A DNA stretch of 64,000 bases from positions 49,287,417 through 49,351,416 of the forward strand of contig CM055895.1 of the NCBI GenBank assembly GCA_029582155.1, read 5' to 3'. The stretch is from Panopea generosa (lineage: Eukaryota; Mollusca; Bivalvia; Adapedonta; Hiatellidae). Position numbers and translations under genes: made by a program. Shown here piece by piece: positions 1 to 10,698 of this stretch (position 1 is its first letter; every line of letters starts with the position of its first letter). The notes under the pieces were generated by a model, which made no database searches, was not told the origin of the DNA, and was given only the letters and a program-made list of their open reading frames with translations.

Positions 1-469
1 TGTAACAGTTAATTATTTTTGATATTTTATTTAATAAAATGGTGAAATTATATATTGTCATTTCATTGTTTCAAGTCATTTAATTAAAGTAAGTCAATCA
101 ACACCACAAACGTCCCGTTTCTCAATATCCTGGCTATACGTGTGATGTCGCCAAAACGTGCTTATGCATTAAATTGATGATGTAGAAAGTTTTAATTGTC
201 AAGGAGGTTCAAAAAGAAAGTGATAATAACCGACACCGGTGGATTAAATAAATATGTAAATCATGTCTCACGAAAAAGTTTACACGTCCCATGTACAGTG
301 TGCTATAACAAAGTATTAAGAATAAATGTTTACACATTTTAACATAATATGGGACCCAACTTACAATACGGACGCACCTTATCTCTTAATGTTTTCCAGA
401 AGCAATACCAAATAAAACTAAGATTTATAAAACTATACGTTTACAAACGTGGATTAGAAATAAAATTAA
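1..469. other. AT-rich flank, no gene seen
   Basis: No coding exon, RNA gene or repeat family could be supported here on either strand. It lies beyond the likely 3' end of the minus-strand secreted-peptide gene. Confidence 0.5.
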
Positions 470-475
470 TTTAAT
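470..475 (-). promoter_or_regulatory. possible polyadenylation signal (ATTAAA)
   Basis: The minus strand reads ATTAAA here, about 155 nt past the stop codon of the secreted-peptide gene. This is the commonest variant of AATAAA. It is the first good candidate downstream of the stop, but the region is AT-rich and the motif is common by chance. Confidence 0.3.
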
Positions 476-630
476 GTAACTTTATATGGTCCCATTGCCA
501 ATAAACAATAGAAATATACTGTAAAAAAAAGGCATACATAAATCCAAGATATAGTGACTTTGAATTAAGTGTTATGTTGCAATGGTAAATACATACAACA
601 TTCATTCAAGTTTACTTTGTTATATTACAC

Positions 631-776
631 TTACTCATGACATGCAGGTGTGCAGAGGGCTGTTATGAAAGAGCCACCAGGGATTGCGCTTACAATTGCA
701 GGACATCCAGCCTCGCAGGCAACCAAGGAATTATCAGATCCAAGAACACTTTGGAGCATTTTTGCAACATCTGTGA
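631..776 (-). CDS. secreted twin-CX3C peptide, exon 2 (last coding exon)
   Basis: This exon encodes residues 30-77 of a predicted 77-residue secreted peptide and ends in TAA at 631-633. The acceptor is a clean ...TTATATTACAG at 777, and the exon supplies the two bases that complete the codon begun by exon 1 (A|TC, Ile30). The mature part carries four cysteines in two CX3C motifs, CEAGC (residues 50-54) and CTPAC (71-75), separated by 16 mostly hydrophobic residues with a Pro-Gly-Gly turn, and the chain ends His-Glu. Twin CX3C with this spacing is the pattern of disulfide-stapled helical hairpins (alpha-hairpinins; the small Tim chaperones use a similar pattern). That is family knowledge; the fold here is an inference. 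A GTAAGT overlaps the stop (GAG TAA GT), so splicing into a further exon cannot be ruled out. The peptide family is not recognised; a defence peptide or toxin-like role is only a guess. Confidence 0.72.
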
Positions 777-1976
777 CTGTAATATAAGGTATGTAATCGA
801 CTAATTATATTATTTTTTATAAATTTGGCATTCGATATAATTATGTGTTTCTTACTGCGAATGTGTGTTGTATAGTTCAATGAAAGAAATCATCTATATG
901 TTTATATGTTGGATATTCTAATGCTTTGATGACCATACATGTGTTTAAAATGCGACACTTACATTTAAAATAAACCATCGTTCTTTTACTGCATATATTT
1001 CCTTATTGTTAACAGTATGCCACTAAGAAGATATGAAAACGTAACACAGACAGAAATATAACAACGCAACATATTTAGCACGAATATTCATATCCGTCCA
1101 GATACAGAATTATTATCTGTTGATTTTATAGTTGTTATAGGTTGTAAATGAATATTATTATCCGCCTAAAATAACTGTTCCAATGAGCTTCGAGCATTTG
1201 TACCATGTGACTGTACATAAGAAATCGTTATTGTACGCTTCAAACCAGAAGCGTCCCGAAAATCCGGATAGATGTTTCGTATTGGACGGTTCGACTGTCC
1301 AAAAATTGATAAAGAAAATCGTATTGGACGTTAAGGAACGGTAACTCTTAAAAATAGAAAAATAGCTGTGACATGGAAATTGTATTAATATTAATATATT
1401 AAATATTGAACAATTTTAATATTATAAATAAAAAAAAGTGATAAACAACAACTACCTGTTATATTTCGTATTTTTAACAACTTTAATATTATAAAAAATG
1501 TTATGAACATCAACTACCTGTTATTTTCGTAATTTTTTTTTTTTTTTTAAATAAAATGGTTTATAAAATTTTATTTCAATTTGTGTTTCATATGAAAAGA
1601 ACTCGAGGTGAATAATACAAAGGTCGTTATACAGTCCACAGTGTAATAACCTTATAATATTGTACCTCTTACATTATTGCCATATTTTCTAAGTAAGTCC
1701 CCTCTAAACGTTGTGTTGCATTTTCATATCTGTCCTGCGTTGCGTTTTCATATATCTTCCTATGTTGCGTTTTAATATCTCTTGCATGTAAATATATAAT
1801 GCATTGTAAATTGTTATTTTAACTTTGAAATAATATAGATACGATACATTTTGTCAAACAATATGTAAAATATCAATTGCTCGAAGAAAGGGGAAATATT
1901 GTGCTGATGACACTTACATCGACATTTAAATTTCAGTTAATTTTACTGAAATATGAAGAAAGTATGCTTAACTTAC
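777..1976 (-). other. intron 1 of the secreted-peptide gene
   Basis: This is a phase-1 intron of 1,200 bp with donor A|GTAAGT at its 1976 end and acceptor TTACAG at 777. It is AT-rich and contains a two-copy 67-bp tandem duplication (1411-1544) ending in a run of about 18 T, and three imperfect copies of a GTTGCGTTTTCATAT-type unit (about 1709-1790). No other coding segment was seen in it. Confidence 0.65.
1411..1549. repeat. two-copy 67-bp tandem duplication plus poly-T
   Basis: The segment starting CAATTTTAATATTATAAA at 1411 is repeated, with changes, starting CAACTTTAATATTATAAA at 1478. Both copies contain CAACTACCTGTTAT and end in a TTTCGTA-like stretch. The second copy runs into about 18 T. 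It lies wholly inside the intron. Confidence 0.7.
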
Positions 1977-2064
1977 TTGATGGTATGTGCACAATGAATC
2001 TTTCGTCTATTGTTGGGCAATAAACCAACGGCAAAAGAACCAACAAGCACACTGCGAGTCTCAT
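1977..2064 (-). CDS. secreted twin-CX3C peptide, exon 1 (signal peptide)
   Basis: The exon begins with ATG at 2062-2064 and encodes 29 residues plus one base. It opens with a textbook signal peptide, MRLAVCLLVLLPLVYC, followed by PTIDERFIVHIPS, and breaks at a strong donor, A|GTAAGT. The signal sequence has a basic residue at position 2, a Leu/Val core and a likely cleavage near residues 16-18. Splicing to 776 keeps the frame and gives 77 residues. A signal peptide on its own phase-1 exon is the usual layout for small secreted animal proteins. A TATA-like box lies about 170 bp upstream. The exon was too short to be found as a long open frame, and its support is the join of start codon, signal peptide, donor, acceptor and cysteine-rich second exon. 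Confidence 0.75.
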
Positions 2065-2234
2065 GTTGCCGCTTAAATGGAAATTAATATGATTTATATT
2101 TCAATATTGAACCTTCCTGATAGTAACATTTACAGCATTCAAAACAATAATTATGTATGTGTGTTTAAAGGACATAGAAAATATTACATTACAAATACAA
2201 ATATAAACGAATAATGCGTAATTCGAGTAAGGTA

Positions 2235-2242
2235 TTTATATA
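2235..2242 (-). promoter_or_regulatory. TATA-like box upstream of the secreted-peptide gene
   Basis: The minus strand reads TATATAAA here. A start site about 30 bp downstream (near 2205-2210) would leave a 5' leader of about 145 nt before the ATG at 2064. In AT-rich DNA the motif alone is weak, so its value is the position upstream of a well-supported first exon. Confidence 0.4.
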
Positions 2243-2299
2243 TACAAAATAGGTGACGACAGGGAAAGGTTTGAGATAAAACGGCTTTCATGAGCACAA

Positions 2300-4180
2300 A
2301 AAGATGATGATTTCACCCCGTCGTCATACCTTGAAATTGGACATTGCAAATAAATGTCAAACCCACAGTGCTAATTCGTTTTGATGACAATGACATTTGC
2401 ACTCGGTGACTTGGCATGAGACCGGGTAGCTAAGGAATAAGAATGACGGTGAAACAGAGATAAGGACTGGTATCCAGCGCCTCTTTCCGTTTCAGACTTT
2501 AGGAGACACTTATATTAATTGAGTTCCAATACGTCCGGTCGTTGTATATTTAAATAGCAGAGCGAGAAGAATTGTTATAAATGATTCAACCACCAAACAC
2601 ACAGGTCGTTGTATGAAAAATGTTTATAGCCCATTTTGTCAATTTATTGATTAGTTTAGCAGCAAAGAAATAATTAAAGCTGCAAGAACCCATGTTCGGG
2701 CGAAACTTGAAAAACACACCAGCATAAAAACATGTAAATACAAACTGTGTCCCATGTGTGTTTTGTAAATCTGTTTAGTAATTAAAGAAGAATTTACGGT
2801 AGTACAATTTAGACTTAACTTAATTTGTGATATCGGTCAATACTAAAAGTTTGTTTTTGCCATTACACATTGCAAATATTGCTATCGACACTATAGCCGT
2901 ATCATCAGGCAATACTTTCATCAGGCGGACCCTACATGACGAAGCTTGTCCAACTGAGGAACGTTAACAATACCGAAATCATAGGCATGAATTGTGTTGC
3001 TTATAGAACCATATCTGATAGTGATATATAAATAGAAACACATGAATGGTTTTAATAAGGTAAATTCTAAGTACAAATTAATTAATATTTAACTTTTCAA
3101 GCAGGGGAAAACGAATTATGGATGTTAAGTACATCGTTATATTAATGCATATATTAATAAAGACATCGGTGACATCTGCCTACCATTTTCATGGCAGTGA
3201 ATAATAAACAAAATGTTCCTATACTATTGCTCATTTAAGGTATATGCTGTTTAAAAGAAATGAAATGTGTTTCTTAAATTTGTTGGCAAATCCACAACAA
3301 CATTTGTGAAACACATATATATTTTCCTTCATGGTACATATATTATTCTGAAATAATTCGCTTAAACAAGCATTTTCTGGTGTTAGGTCAGTCCATCTGG
3401 GCCAACGCTGTGGCGTGGTAAATACCTTATTGTGTCCGTGCAGCGGTGCACATAGACATGTTTCGAATGAATCGTTTCGTAGTCATGTTCATGTAGGACC
3501 AGTGAGATGTATTACGAGAAAAGTAGATTTTATACGTAACAGTGCATGAAGAGTAAAATACGACATGACTCTACTTAATAAAAACAGTTATTATCCTGAC
3601 CAAGTACTTTAGTTTAAGCAAAATGTTAAAATTGCATATATTTAGCATACAGTTAAACAATAAAGCATAAAGGAATATGCTTAAAAATATGTGGAAAGGA
3701 AACAGAAAAATCTTTAGAAGCTTGTGCTTCCATAACAGTTATTTTACATGTGATATAGACTAAATATTGTTCCGTAATAATTTCAGTTTGGGCAAATATG
3801 CAATATTTGATACAAGAAAGTATAATAGTATTTTCAGAATATTTCAAAATAAATAAAAAAAGTATTGGTTGAAGGGAAAGAAAGATATTACACTGATTTT
3901 ATATTATTTTATCGGATCATTCCGATACAGGGGATAGGTGATTTGCAAGTTTATGTTTATCAATTCAATCCATAAAGTAATTATTGTTTCTTACTTTCTA
4001 AGATCAAATAGAGACGTGTCGTCACAATAATGTAAGTAACCATAGCATCGAATATGACAAGTCATTATCTATTTAATTGTGTGTGATACTCAATACGTTT
4101 GTTTTTTTTTATAATATAATTTTGATTGTCCATAAAAGTTGATTTGTTGTCAGTAAGTGTAAGAGTTTCATTTCCATACA
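2300..4180. other. intergenic stretch, nothing certain
   Basis: AT-rich sequence with no coding or repeat signal I can support. A GC-richer patch at 3370-3480 is open for about 64 codons on the plus strand but shows no motif and no good splice borders. Confidence 0.4.
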
Positions 4181-4189
4181 GAAGGTCAT

Positions 4190-5210
4190 GTAAATCATTT
4201 CATCTTTTTAATGAAATATTTGATTCAGGTTCGTTTCCTGAAAACTGGAGCGAAAACATTATAAAACCATTACATAAAAACGGTCCAGTAAATGACCCAA
4301 ATAACTATCGAGGCATTTCACTTATCGACTCCCTATGTAAAATATTTTGTCACATATTAAGTAATAGGTTAACTAAATGGTGCGATACTATTGATACCAT
4401 TGATGAGTCACAGACAGGATTTAGGAAAACATATACCAAGATAGATAACATGTTTACTTTAATGGCTTTAGGACAAACATATCTTTCTAAGAAGAAGTGA
4501 TGTTTAGATATCAACGTAAATTTGGACATTTAAATTCAGAAGATATGTTTAAGTATTTGATTCTATGGTCAAACCAATACTTTGTTATGGTTCTGATATT
4601 TTGGGTTACAAGTATATTGAAAAACCTGAAAAAGTGCATATCAAACTCTGTAAACAATATTGTAATTTTTCACAAAATACATCTGATATTTTAGCGTTAG
4701 GAGAATGCGAAAGATTACGTTATGCATAACTTATATTCCAAACTGAGTTAAATTTTGGCTAAGAATTATACGTATGGAAAACCATAGATACCCTAAACAA
4801 TGTTATAAAATACTAAAACAAATAGATGAAGCAGGCAGAAGAACTTGGGCTAGTCATATTAGAGAATTACTTGTTACATATGGATTTGGATATGCTTGGC
4901 TTGCCCAAGATGTTGGAAATTACTCAAATTTTATTCAGTTATTTAAAACACGCATTAAAGACTGCTATTTACAAAGATGGATATCTAAACGATTCTCCTA
5001 AATCTCTGCATTATAAACATTTTTAAACTCATCTTTATTCAGAATCATACTGAGACATTGATTGTTATATATTTTAAGAAAAACTTTGTCAAATTTTCGT
5101 TGTTTGATCCATACTTTAATGCCTGAGAAGGGAAGACACGTATCAATAGATAAAAATTTTAGATTCTGTCCTATATTGAATGTAATGATAAGAACTGTAT
5201 AGACAAACTT
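4190..5210 (+). mobile_element. LINE (non-LTR retrotransposon) reverse-transcriptase fragment
   Basis: The plus strand encodes decayed pieces of a LINE ORF2. At 4215-4490 the start of the RT domain is plain (FPENWSENIIKPLHKNG, then NDPNNYRGISL, then ESQTGFRK). After 4500 the reading resumes in another frame at the RT thumb (FDSMVKPILCYGSDI-like), then EAGRRTWASHIREL with GFGYAWLAQDVGN, then a C-terminal stretch ending near 5200 (MPEKGRHVSIDKNFRFCP). The central RT with its catalytic aspartates is missing, so an internal deletion lies near 4500. Several stops and frame changes show it is long dead. The clade is probably in the CR1/L2/Jockey group; I cannot fix it further. It resembles the fragment at 53830-54905. 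Confidence 0.8.
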
Positions 5211-6727
5211 TCTTCAAAACTAATTGGTTAAGAAATAGATCGCTTAACATGTATTACATAGTACTTAGCTTAAAAGATGATAATAGTATTGTCAGTAATG
5301 TTAAATATATTTTAATGCTTTTAAACAGCTTTTAATGAAAATGCTCCAATTGCATTAGATTTCAGCGTATAATTTGCGTAGATGCTTTTCTTAGTGACCG
5401 TGTAGACCAAAATTGTTTTACTTTTTTTAGATGCTGTTATTCTTTAGGGATATAACCACGCTGTTATACTTATACAATTATCGCTGATGACGCTACGCAT
5501 ATAACTAGTATTGAATCCTGCTAAAGACATATATTGGGAATATTTGTCGATTTCAGTGAAATATGATTTTCATTTTCATCGTGTTATCACTGAAGTTATG
5601 TGGTGATTGAAATTCTTAACTGAATCAATAATAATTTGTATCAAATGACTACTAAATTTTTACATGCCAGTCTTCTTCTTCGATATTAAAGCTAAATGAC
5701 CTGAATCATTACATAAGTGAAGACGTAATTTATTGGAAGGAAAGGATCATTAATTCACAACGTGTCATTGCCATAGTAAAATATATTGTACGTTATTATA
5801 CGTTCTAACACATTGCCCTATAAATGCACTCTCCGGCGGTAATGTATCAGTAATGGCTTTTGTAACACGCTGGTAATCCATTAGTTTTTCAGAACAGATT
5901 ATTTTCACGAAATGGGGTCAGTTATCGGGGGAAAAAGTTTTATGTCTCATATATTATTATTTTATCATTATGTACATCGCGTGTTTTGTCAAGTAAATTA
6001 GTTTTTATGTCAGGATTTTATACCACACTTAAGGTTTCACTTATTGAAGTAAGCTGTCGTCCACGAACTAGTTTCTTATGGGAATAAGAGGTAGGAATGA
6101 GGCATCTATCTTGAACCCTTTTGGGAAGAAAACTCAGAAGTTACATGAAACACTTTCAATTTCGTTCTATGGGTTCAATAAGTGTTAGGTGTTGTATATT
6201 GGAAGATCATCGGGCAGCACCTGGGATCTAACCAGTGACCTCTAGAGTAAATGGCCGTTATAACCTCCGTTCTAAACAACACTCAGTACTTGTTTTACCA
6301 AGAAAACAAACTTGACATTCGTTCATAGAGCTCTGCGCTTTCTTCGTAATCGGGGGTCAAGTGGTCTTAATAATTAAAACATACCACTCACCGCTAAGGT
6401 CATAGATTCTAGTTTCTCTAGATCCAGAATATAATTGATATATGAAAAAGTTTGCCAGTTACTTGCGGAAGGACGGTGTACTACTTAGATTTATTTAGAG
6501 GGTCTTCCTTCACCAATAAGACTGGATATGCCATATATAACCTGAAATGTGTTGAAAATGGCCTTAAACCCCTAATTTTTCGCTATCGAACTAAAAGAAA
6601 TAAGTTTAAACTAAAAGTTAAACGAATAATAGAAAAGTGGGTCATGTTATCATGTAGTTTCAAAACACGTAATATGAAATGATGTACCGTAAAATGTAGC
6701 AGCTGTAGATCTGAACCTATACTCAAA
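5211..6727. other. intergenic, with a possible tRNA-derived SINE head
   Basis: Mostly featureless AT-rich DNA. Around 6200-6300, read on the minus strand, there is a tRNA-like block with a B-box-like TGGTTAGATCCCAGG, which may be the head of a worn SINE. An open frame at 6452-6682 (+) has no recognisable content. Confidence 0.3.
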
Positions 6728-7046
6728 CATTGGTTGGTTGGCTGGTTGCAGTTTCTTTAGCGTTGCTTTAAACACATTTTCAGTTCTATCGCAACAGCGC
6801 CTATTTGCGATTTTTCTAGGCGCTGTCACTCTCGAGTACTACGCCTAAAAACATGGTATGAAACCCTTCCCAGTCACATTACACTAAAATCGGGACGATC
6901 AAACTAAAACTATTTTCTTATCACTGGGCATCAAACGAGGAAGCTTCTTGTATCCTTTTTAAAGTCTTCGGTATGACCGACTGCGAATCGAACCCGTGAC
7001 CTTCTGCATGCGAGGCGGACGATCTACCTCTAGATCACAGCTGCAG
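6728..7046 (-). mobile_element. tRNA-derived SINE, family A, minus copy
   Basis: Read on the minus strand, the element starts at 7046 with a tRNA-like head: an A-box region (CTAGAGGTAGATCGTC), CGCCTCGCATGCAG, and a B box GGGTTCGATTC. It then runs through CATACCGAAGACTTTAAAAA, a central body with TAATGTGACTGGG, and a 3' part AAAGCAACGCTAAA ending in CCAACCAACCAA. The same order of blocks occurs in the plus copy at 32207-32533, which confirms a dispersed family. These are RNA polymerase III promoter boxes of a non-autonomous retroposon, not a functional tRNA. It may belong to a mollusc SINE family such as the MetaSINEs or RUDI, but this was not checked. Confidence 0.8.
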
Positions 7047-7649
7047 TTAAACTCAAACAAGTATACATATACATTGTATATTAAACTGCAACAGTGGTTC
7101 ATACGCAAATGTATTCGGTGACCTCGCAAAAGCAAAATCAGCAAGTAATGGTGCCCCAAGACGGGGATAAGGATAATATATCGTTTTCGTGCTTCTAAGG
7201 CTTTAAATGAGTTTCGTACTTGTACCTCCAGAATTGGTACAGTCGAAGAGATTGGTTTCATATCAAATGTTAATTTTGATCTCGTGACCAGAGTTCGTGT
7301 ATTTTGTAGTAAAATTAGTGTACAATTGCATTTTCTATCAGACACGCAATTTAGACATGATACAATTGAAACACGGTAAGGTTTCAATTTTGTCTTTCAG
7401 AATATTAATATAAAACTCAATATTTTTATTAATGGCTATAATGTTCAACGATACTGTTTTGTAACTAAAATATGGGAACATAAATTTTTTATGAAATTTT
7501 TGCTTATGTAAAGTATGTTTTATTGAAATGTTTAGAAGCATTGCTTTAATGACTATATTCAGCTGCATTTGTCACACACTGATGTGATGTGTACTTGTAC
7601 AGTACAATTGATATATTAATTGAATATTTAGCGTCAGTTTTATGCCATC

Positions 7650-7905
7650 GAGAGCTAAAAGACAATAAGTTACAATAAACACTGTTTTCGTGGATCCTGG
7701 AATGTTAACCAGTACTCGAGCAAATCCCATATCCGTAAGTATCGTATAACTTTCCCACTTTAATCAGCGGTAAGAGACGAATTATAATGATACGCTTTGT
7801 CGTATATTAATCATCGCAAAAACTGTGTCTGGGCGGGGATTCCAACTCACACCCTTGGATTGATAGTCAGATGCGCTACTGACTGCTGTAATTGGGCCCA
7901 GATAT
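7650..7905 (-). mobile_element. tRNA-derived SINE, family C, minus copy
   Basis: On the minus strand the head lies at the 7905 end (CAGTCAGTAGCGCATCTGAC as A box, GAGTTGGAATCCC as B box). The body holds a block CGCTGATTAAAGTGGGAAAG and then ACTGGTTAACATTCCAGGAT. The same blocks recur at 9345-9565, 25497-25745 and 34428-34662, so this is a family with at least four copies here. Confidence 0.75.
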
Positions 7906-8113
7906 AATGATATAAATAATGATAGAACTCACAATATCAGAGTAAGGATAATGTCGATCAATCTGTACATTTTCGAGGCCTCCTCTGACCACTCTATCAT
8001 CTGTCAACCATAGTGTAGTATATGGTGTAATGTCATCAAAGTTACATATCAGTAGACTTATGTATTTTTATAAATTTTGCCAAGGGTTTAAAAAAACTGA
8101 TTTAAGGATACAA

Positions 8114-8464
8114 TGAATGGGTCACATTGTGAAGCACATATGTGTCGTAAATCATAGTTATCATTATGCATTATTAGAACAACACACATTGTCATAAAAA
8201 TATCATACATTACATTGTCAGAAGCAAGGCACACATGTGCCATAATATCAATAACATTCAAAGAATACAGAAAATGGGTCTCATTGTGACTAGTTATTAT
8301 TATGCAATATATGTAAAGGACACATGTGTCATAAGTCATGGTTATCATTATGCACTATTAGAACGACAGACATGTGCCATAAAAGTTATATACATTACAT
8401 CGTCAGGGGCATTACACACATGTGCCATCATATCATGCAAATATTCAAAGAATACAGAAAAAAG
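8114..8464. repeat. two direct repeats of ~160-190 bp rich in CACATGTG palindromes
   Basis: Unit 1 (8114-8271) and unit 2 (8272-8464) share AATGGGTCNCATTGTGA, GTTATCATTATGCA, a TATTAGAACRACA block, TACATTACATYGTCAG and ATTCAAAGAATACAGAAA. Unit 2 has about 35 extra bases. CACATGTG or a close variant occurs at 8135, 8232, 8321, 8369 and 8417, usually followed by YCATA. CACATGTG is a palindromic E-box core; a regulatory role is speculation. Open frames over this region on both strands are shadows of the repeat. Confidence 0.8.
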
Positions 8465-9344
8465 AAAAGAAATGTGAAGGGTTCGATAGACTACGCTCAT
8501 TTTATTGTACCATAAAATGCATTTTAATGTAATATATAATCGAGTCTTCCATACTAAAACCAAATAAACAACAGGCATTGATTTTGTGATTTGTGGAACA
8601 CATCTATAAAGTGACATTGACAAGCCATAGATACAAACATTAAAGGCATATTTTAAAAGGACAGTATTTCAATATATTGTATATTTTCAAACCATGGTCG
8701 ACTCGCCCAAGAAAAAACAGGTAAAGCTCTGGAAACCTGTGCCCATTTATCAAATGTCTTTTACCACTAAATGGCGGGTTTCATTCCTGAAAATATTTTA
8801 TAAACAATACGTCTGCATATTCAGTATGATCAGAATACTTTATTGATAAACAACATTTATCAGAATGATGTTTCGTATTGTTTTGTAAATGGAATACATA
8901 TAACAATGATTTTTTTCTTTGAATTACCAGCACAAAGGTACTCCGGAATACGATGTTATGTGAAGTACAATAATATTTCAACGTCACAAAGTCTAATAGT
9001 AGCATCTGCATTATGCATCCAAATTTCCAATATATAAATAAGGGTTCGATAGAATACGCCAATCCAACATATATGTTAAATATCTTAACTTGAATTATGG
9101 ACCATACAATTATTCTTTATCTGTGTGGAGCATCTGGGTGGTTGTGGGTAACAATAAAACTATGTGCGATCCGAACTTGTCTAGAGTAATGACTAAGATA
9201 ATGGATTTCCACTGACCTGGTAACTGACCAATCAGCAATTTCTGGTGTTATTCGGTGTTGACAACATCAAATCAAAAGACTAAAGGTCCTTATCGGTCCC
9301 ATTTGTTTTAATATTTAGAGTCATTGCTATGTCATCTAAGACGA

Positions 9345-9565
9345 TCAGTTCGCCAAGCTTCTCTTTCTTGTGATCCTGGAAGGTTAACCAGTACTTAAGT
9401 ACTTCCATCTCAGCAAGTCACGGATAACTTTCCCACTTGAATCAGCGGTTAGAGACGTGCCATAATGTGATATATCAATCATCATGAAGATTGCGGCCTG
9501 ATGGGATTCAAACTCATGAACAAAGGTTTGATAGTAATATGCTCGCCACAGGGGGAAGTACTGGT
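9345..9565 (-). mobile_element. tRNA-derived SINE, family C, minus copy
   Basis: The copy aligns by eye with the one at 7650-7905. It shares GATCCTGGAAGGTTAACCAG, TAACTTTCCCACTTGAATCA, AGAGACG and, at the head end, GATGGGATTCAAACTCA (B box on the minus strand). The head is more worn than in the first copy. Confidence 0.7.
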
Positions 9566-10248
9566 ATTGACCATTTATGAACAGTGCCCTCAGATAAGTA
9601 TTGACTGAATAGGGTGCAAACATTTTAAAATTGAAATAATTGATGGAAATCTGATAATCAAAGATTTAACTGGGTGATTTTATTTTATCATATGGTGGTT
9701 TTTTATATCATTACAACTTTGTAGCGGATGGTTTCATGTAGGTGCGGTACGAACCCTCTCAATTTAAGATGAAAAGGTAGTTATACGGAACCTCTGTATT
9801 CTTTTCAACACATTTATCAGTATAACGACCTGATTTCTTTACATGTATAGGAAAAGAAATTTTACAAGGGACATGTTATTGTATTAAACAAAATATTTTA
9901 AAACCTATATATTTCATTTTTTGGGTACCAAACTTCATTTAAAGTTATACGTTACCAGCTGGTATGAAATGTGATGGCACAAAACAACCATCAACCTTCA
10001 AAAGCGCTCACACAGGCTGGCTAAGGTACAGTGAACTCATGTGTGATGTAAATGTCCAAAAACCTCACTCGGGAACCGGAATAGAAAAATTGTAACCAGT
10101 GATTTTGGTGCTGAACGTTGGCAGAATTTACAATGAAATAGAAAAACAGCAGATGAAACTACGAAATTAATGAAAATCAAATGATATTATTGCTTAATTT
10201 TCCCTTTTGATGCTTAATGTCATGAAATATTTTCTGGACAATATCACC

Positions 10249-10413
10249 TTACATTGACAACTGGTCAGTGGTCATCATACCGATGTTTCTGTGGAGTGCT
10301 GTGAGCCTGTTTGCAGCTGCCTCTAATACTTCATTTGCCGTTTCATTCTGTAGCATGTAACTTACACACAAGTTTATACTATTCACTGCTCCATCAACAC
10401 AAAATCCATTACC
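10249..10413 (-). pseudogene. unidentified degraded coding-like fragment
   Basis: The minus strand holds a stretch of about 54 codons with protein-like composition: GNGFCVDGAVNSINLC, then SYMLQNETANEVLEAAA, then NRLTALHRNIGMMTTDQLS. The same frame resumes beyond a stop. The middle reads as an amphipathic helix. There is no start codon and there are no convincing splice borders. I do not recognise it. It could be part of a dead mobile element or a host pseudogene. The opposite strand can be read as a short hydrophobic peptide (from ATG near 10284), which I take as the antisense shadow. Confidence 0.3.
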
Positions 10414-10625
10414 TCACCAGCCATGATTAAAATTGCAATAAATTTGTCTGACCTAAATATATTTTCCACCCGCTATAAACAACGTTCCGATGTGAATACA
10501 AATCGGTAAGACAACGCCGTTATTTTTTTTATGACAAATTAAATTTAAAATAAATAAAATTAAAATAGATAAATTAAAACTTGATATCATAATATAAATC
10601 ACAAAATTAAGTTATATCCTATTAG

Positions 10626-10628
<3 letters not shown>

Positions 10629-10696
<68 letters not shown>
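10629..10696. repeat. (TA)n microsatellite
   Basis: About 34 pure TA units. Confidence 0.97.

Positions 10697-10698
<2 letters not shown>

Noticed and set aside
6959-7387. Longest open frame in the window (142 codons, minus strand)
   Set aside because: It lacks an ATG at its start, and its last third is the tRNA-like head of the family-A SINE. No motif is seen, and at this base content one such frame is near chance expectation.
8694-8846. ATG in good context (ACCATGG) starting MVDSPKKKQ and followed by GTAAAG
   Set aside because: The frame has no recognisable content, and a nine-residue first exon cannot be supported without a partner exon.
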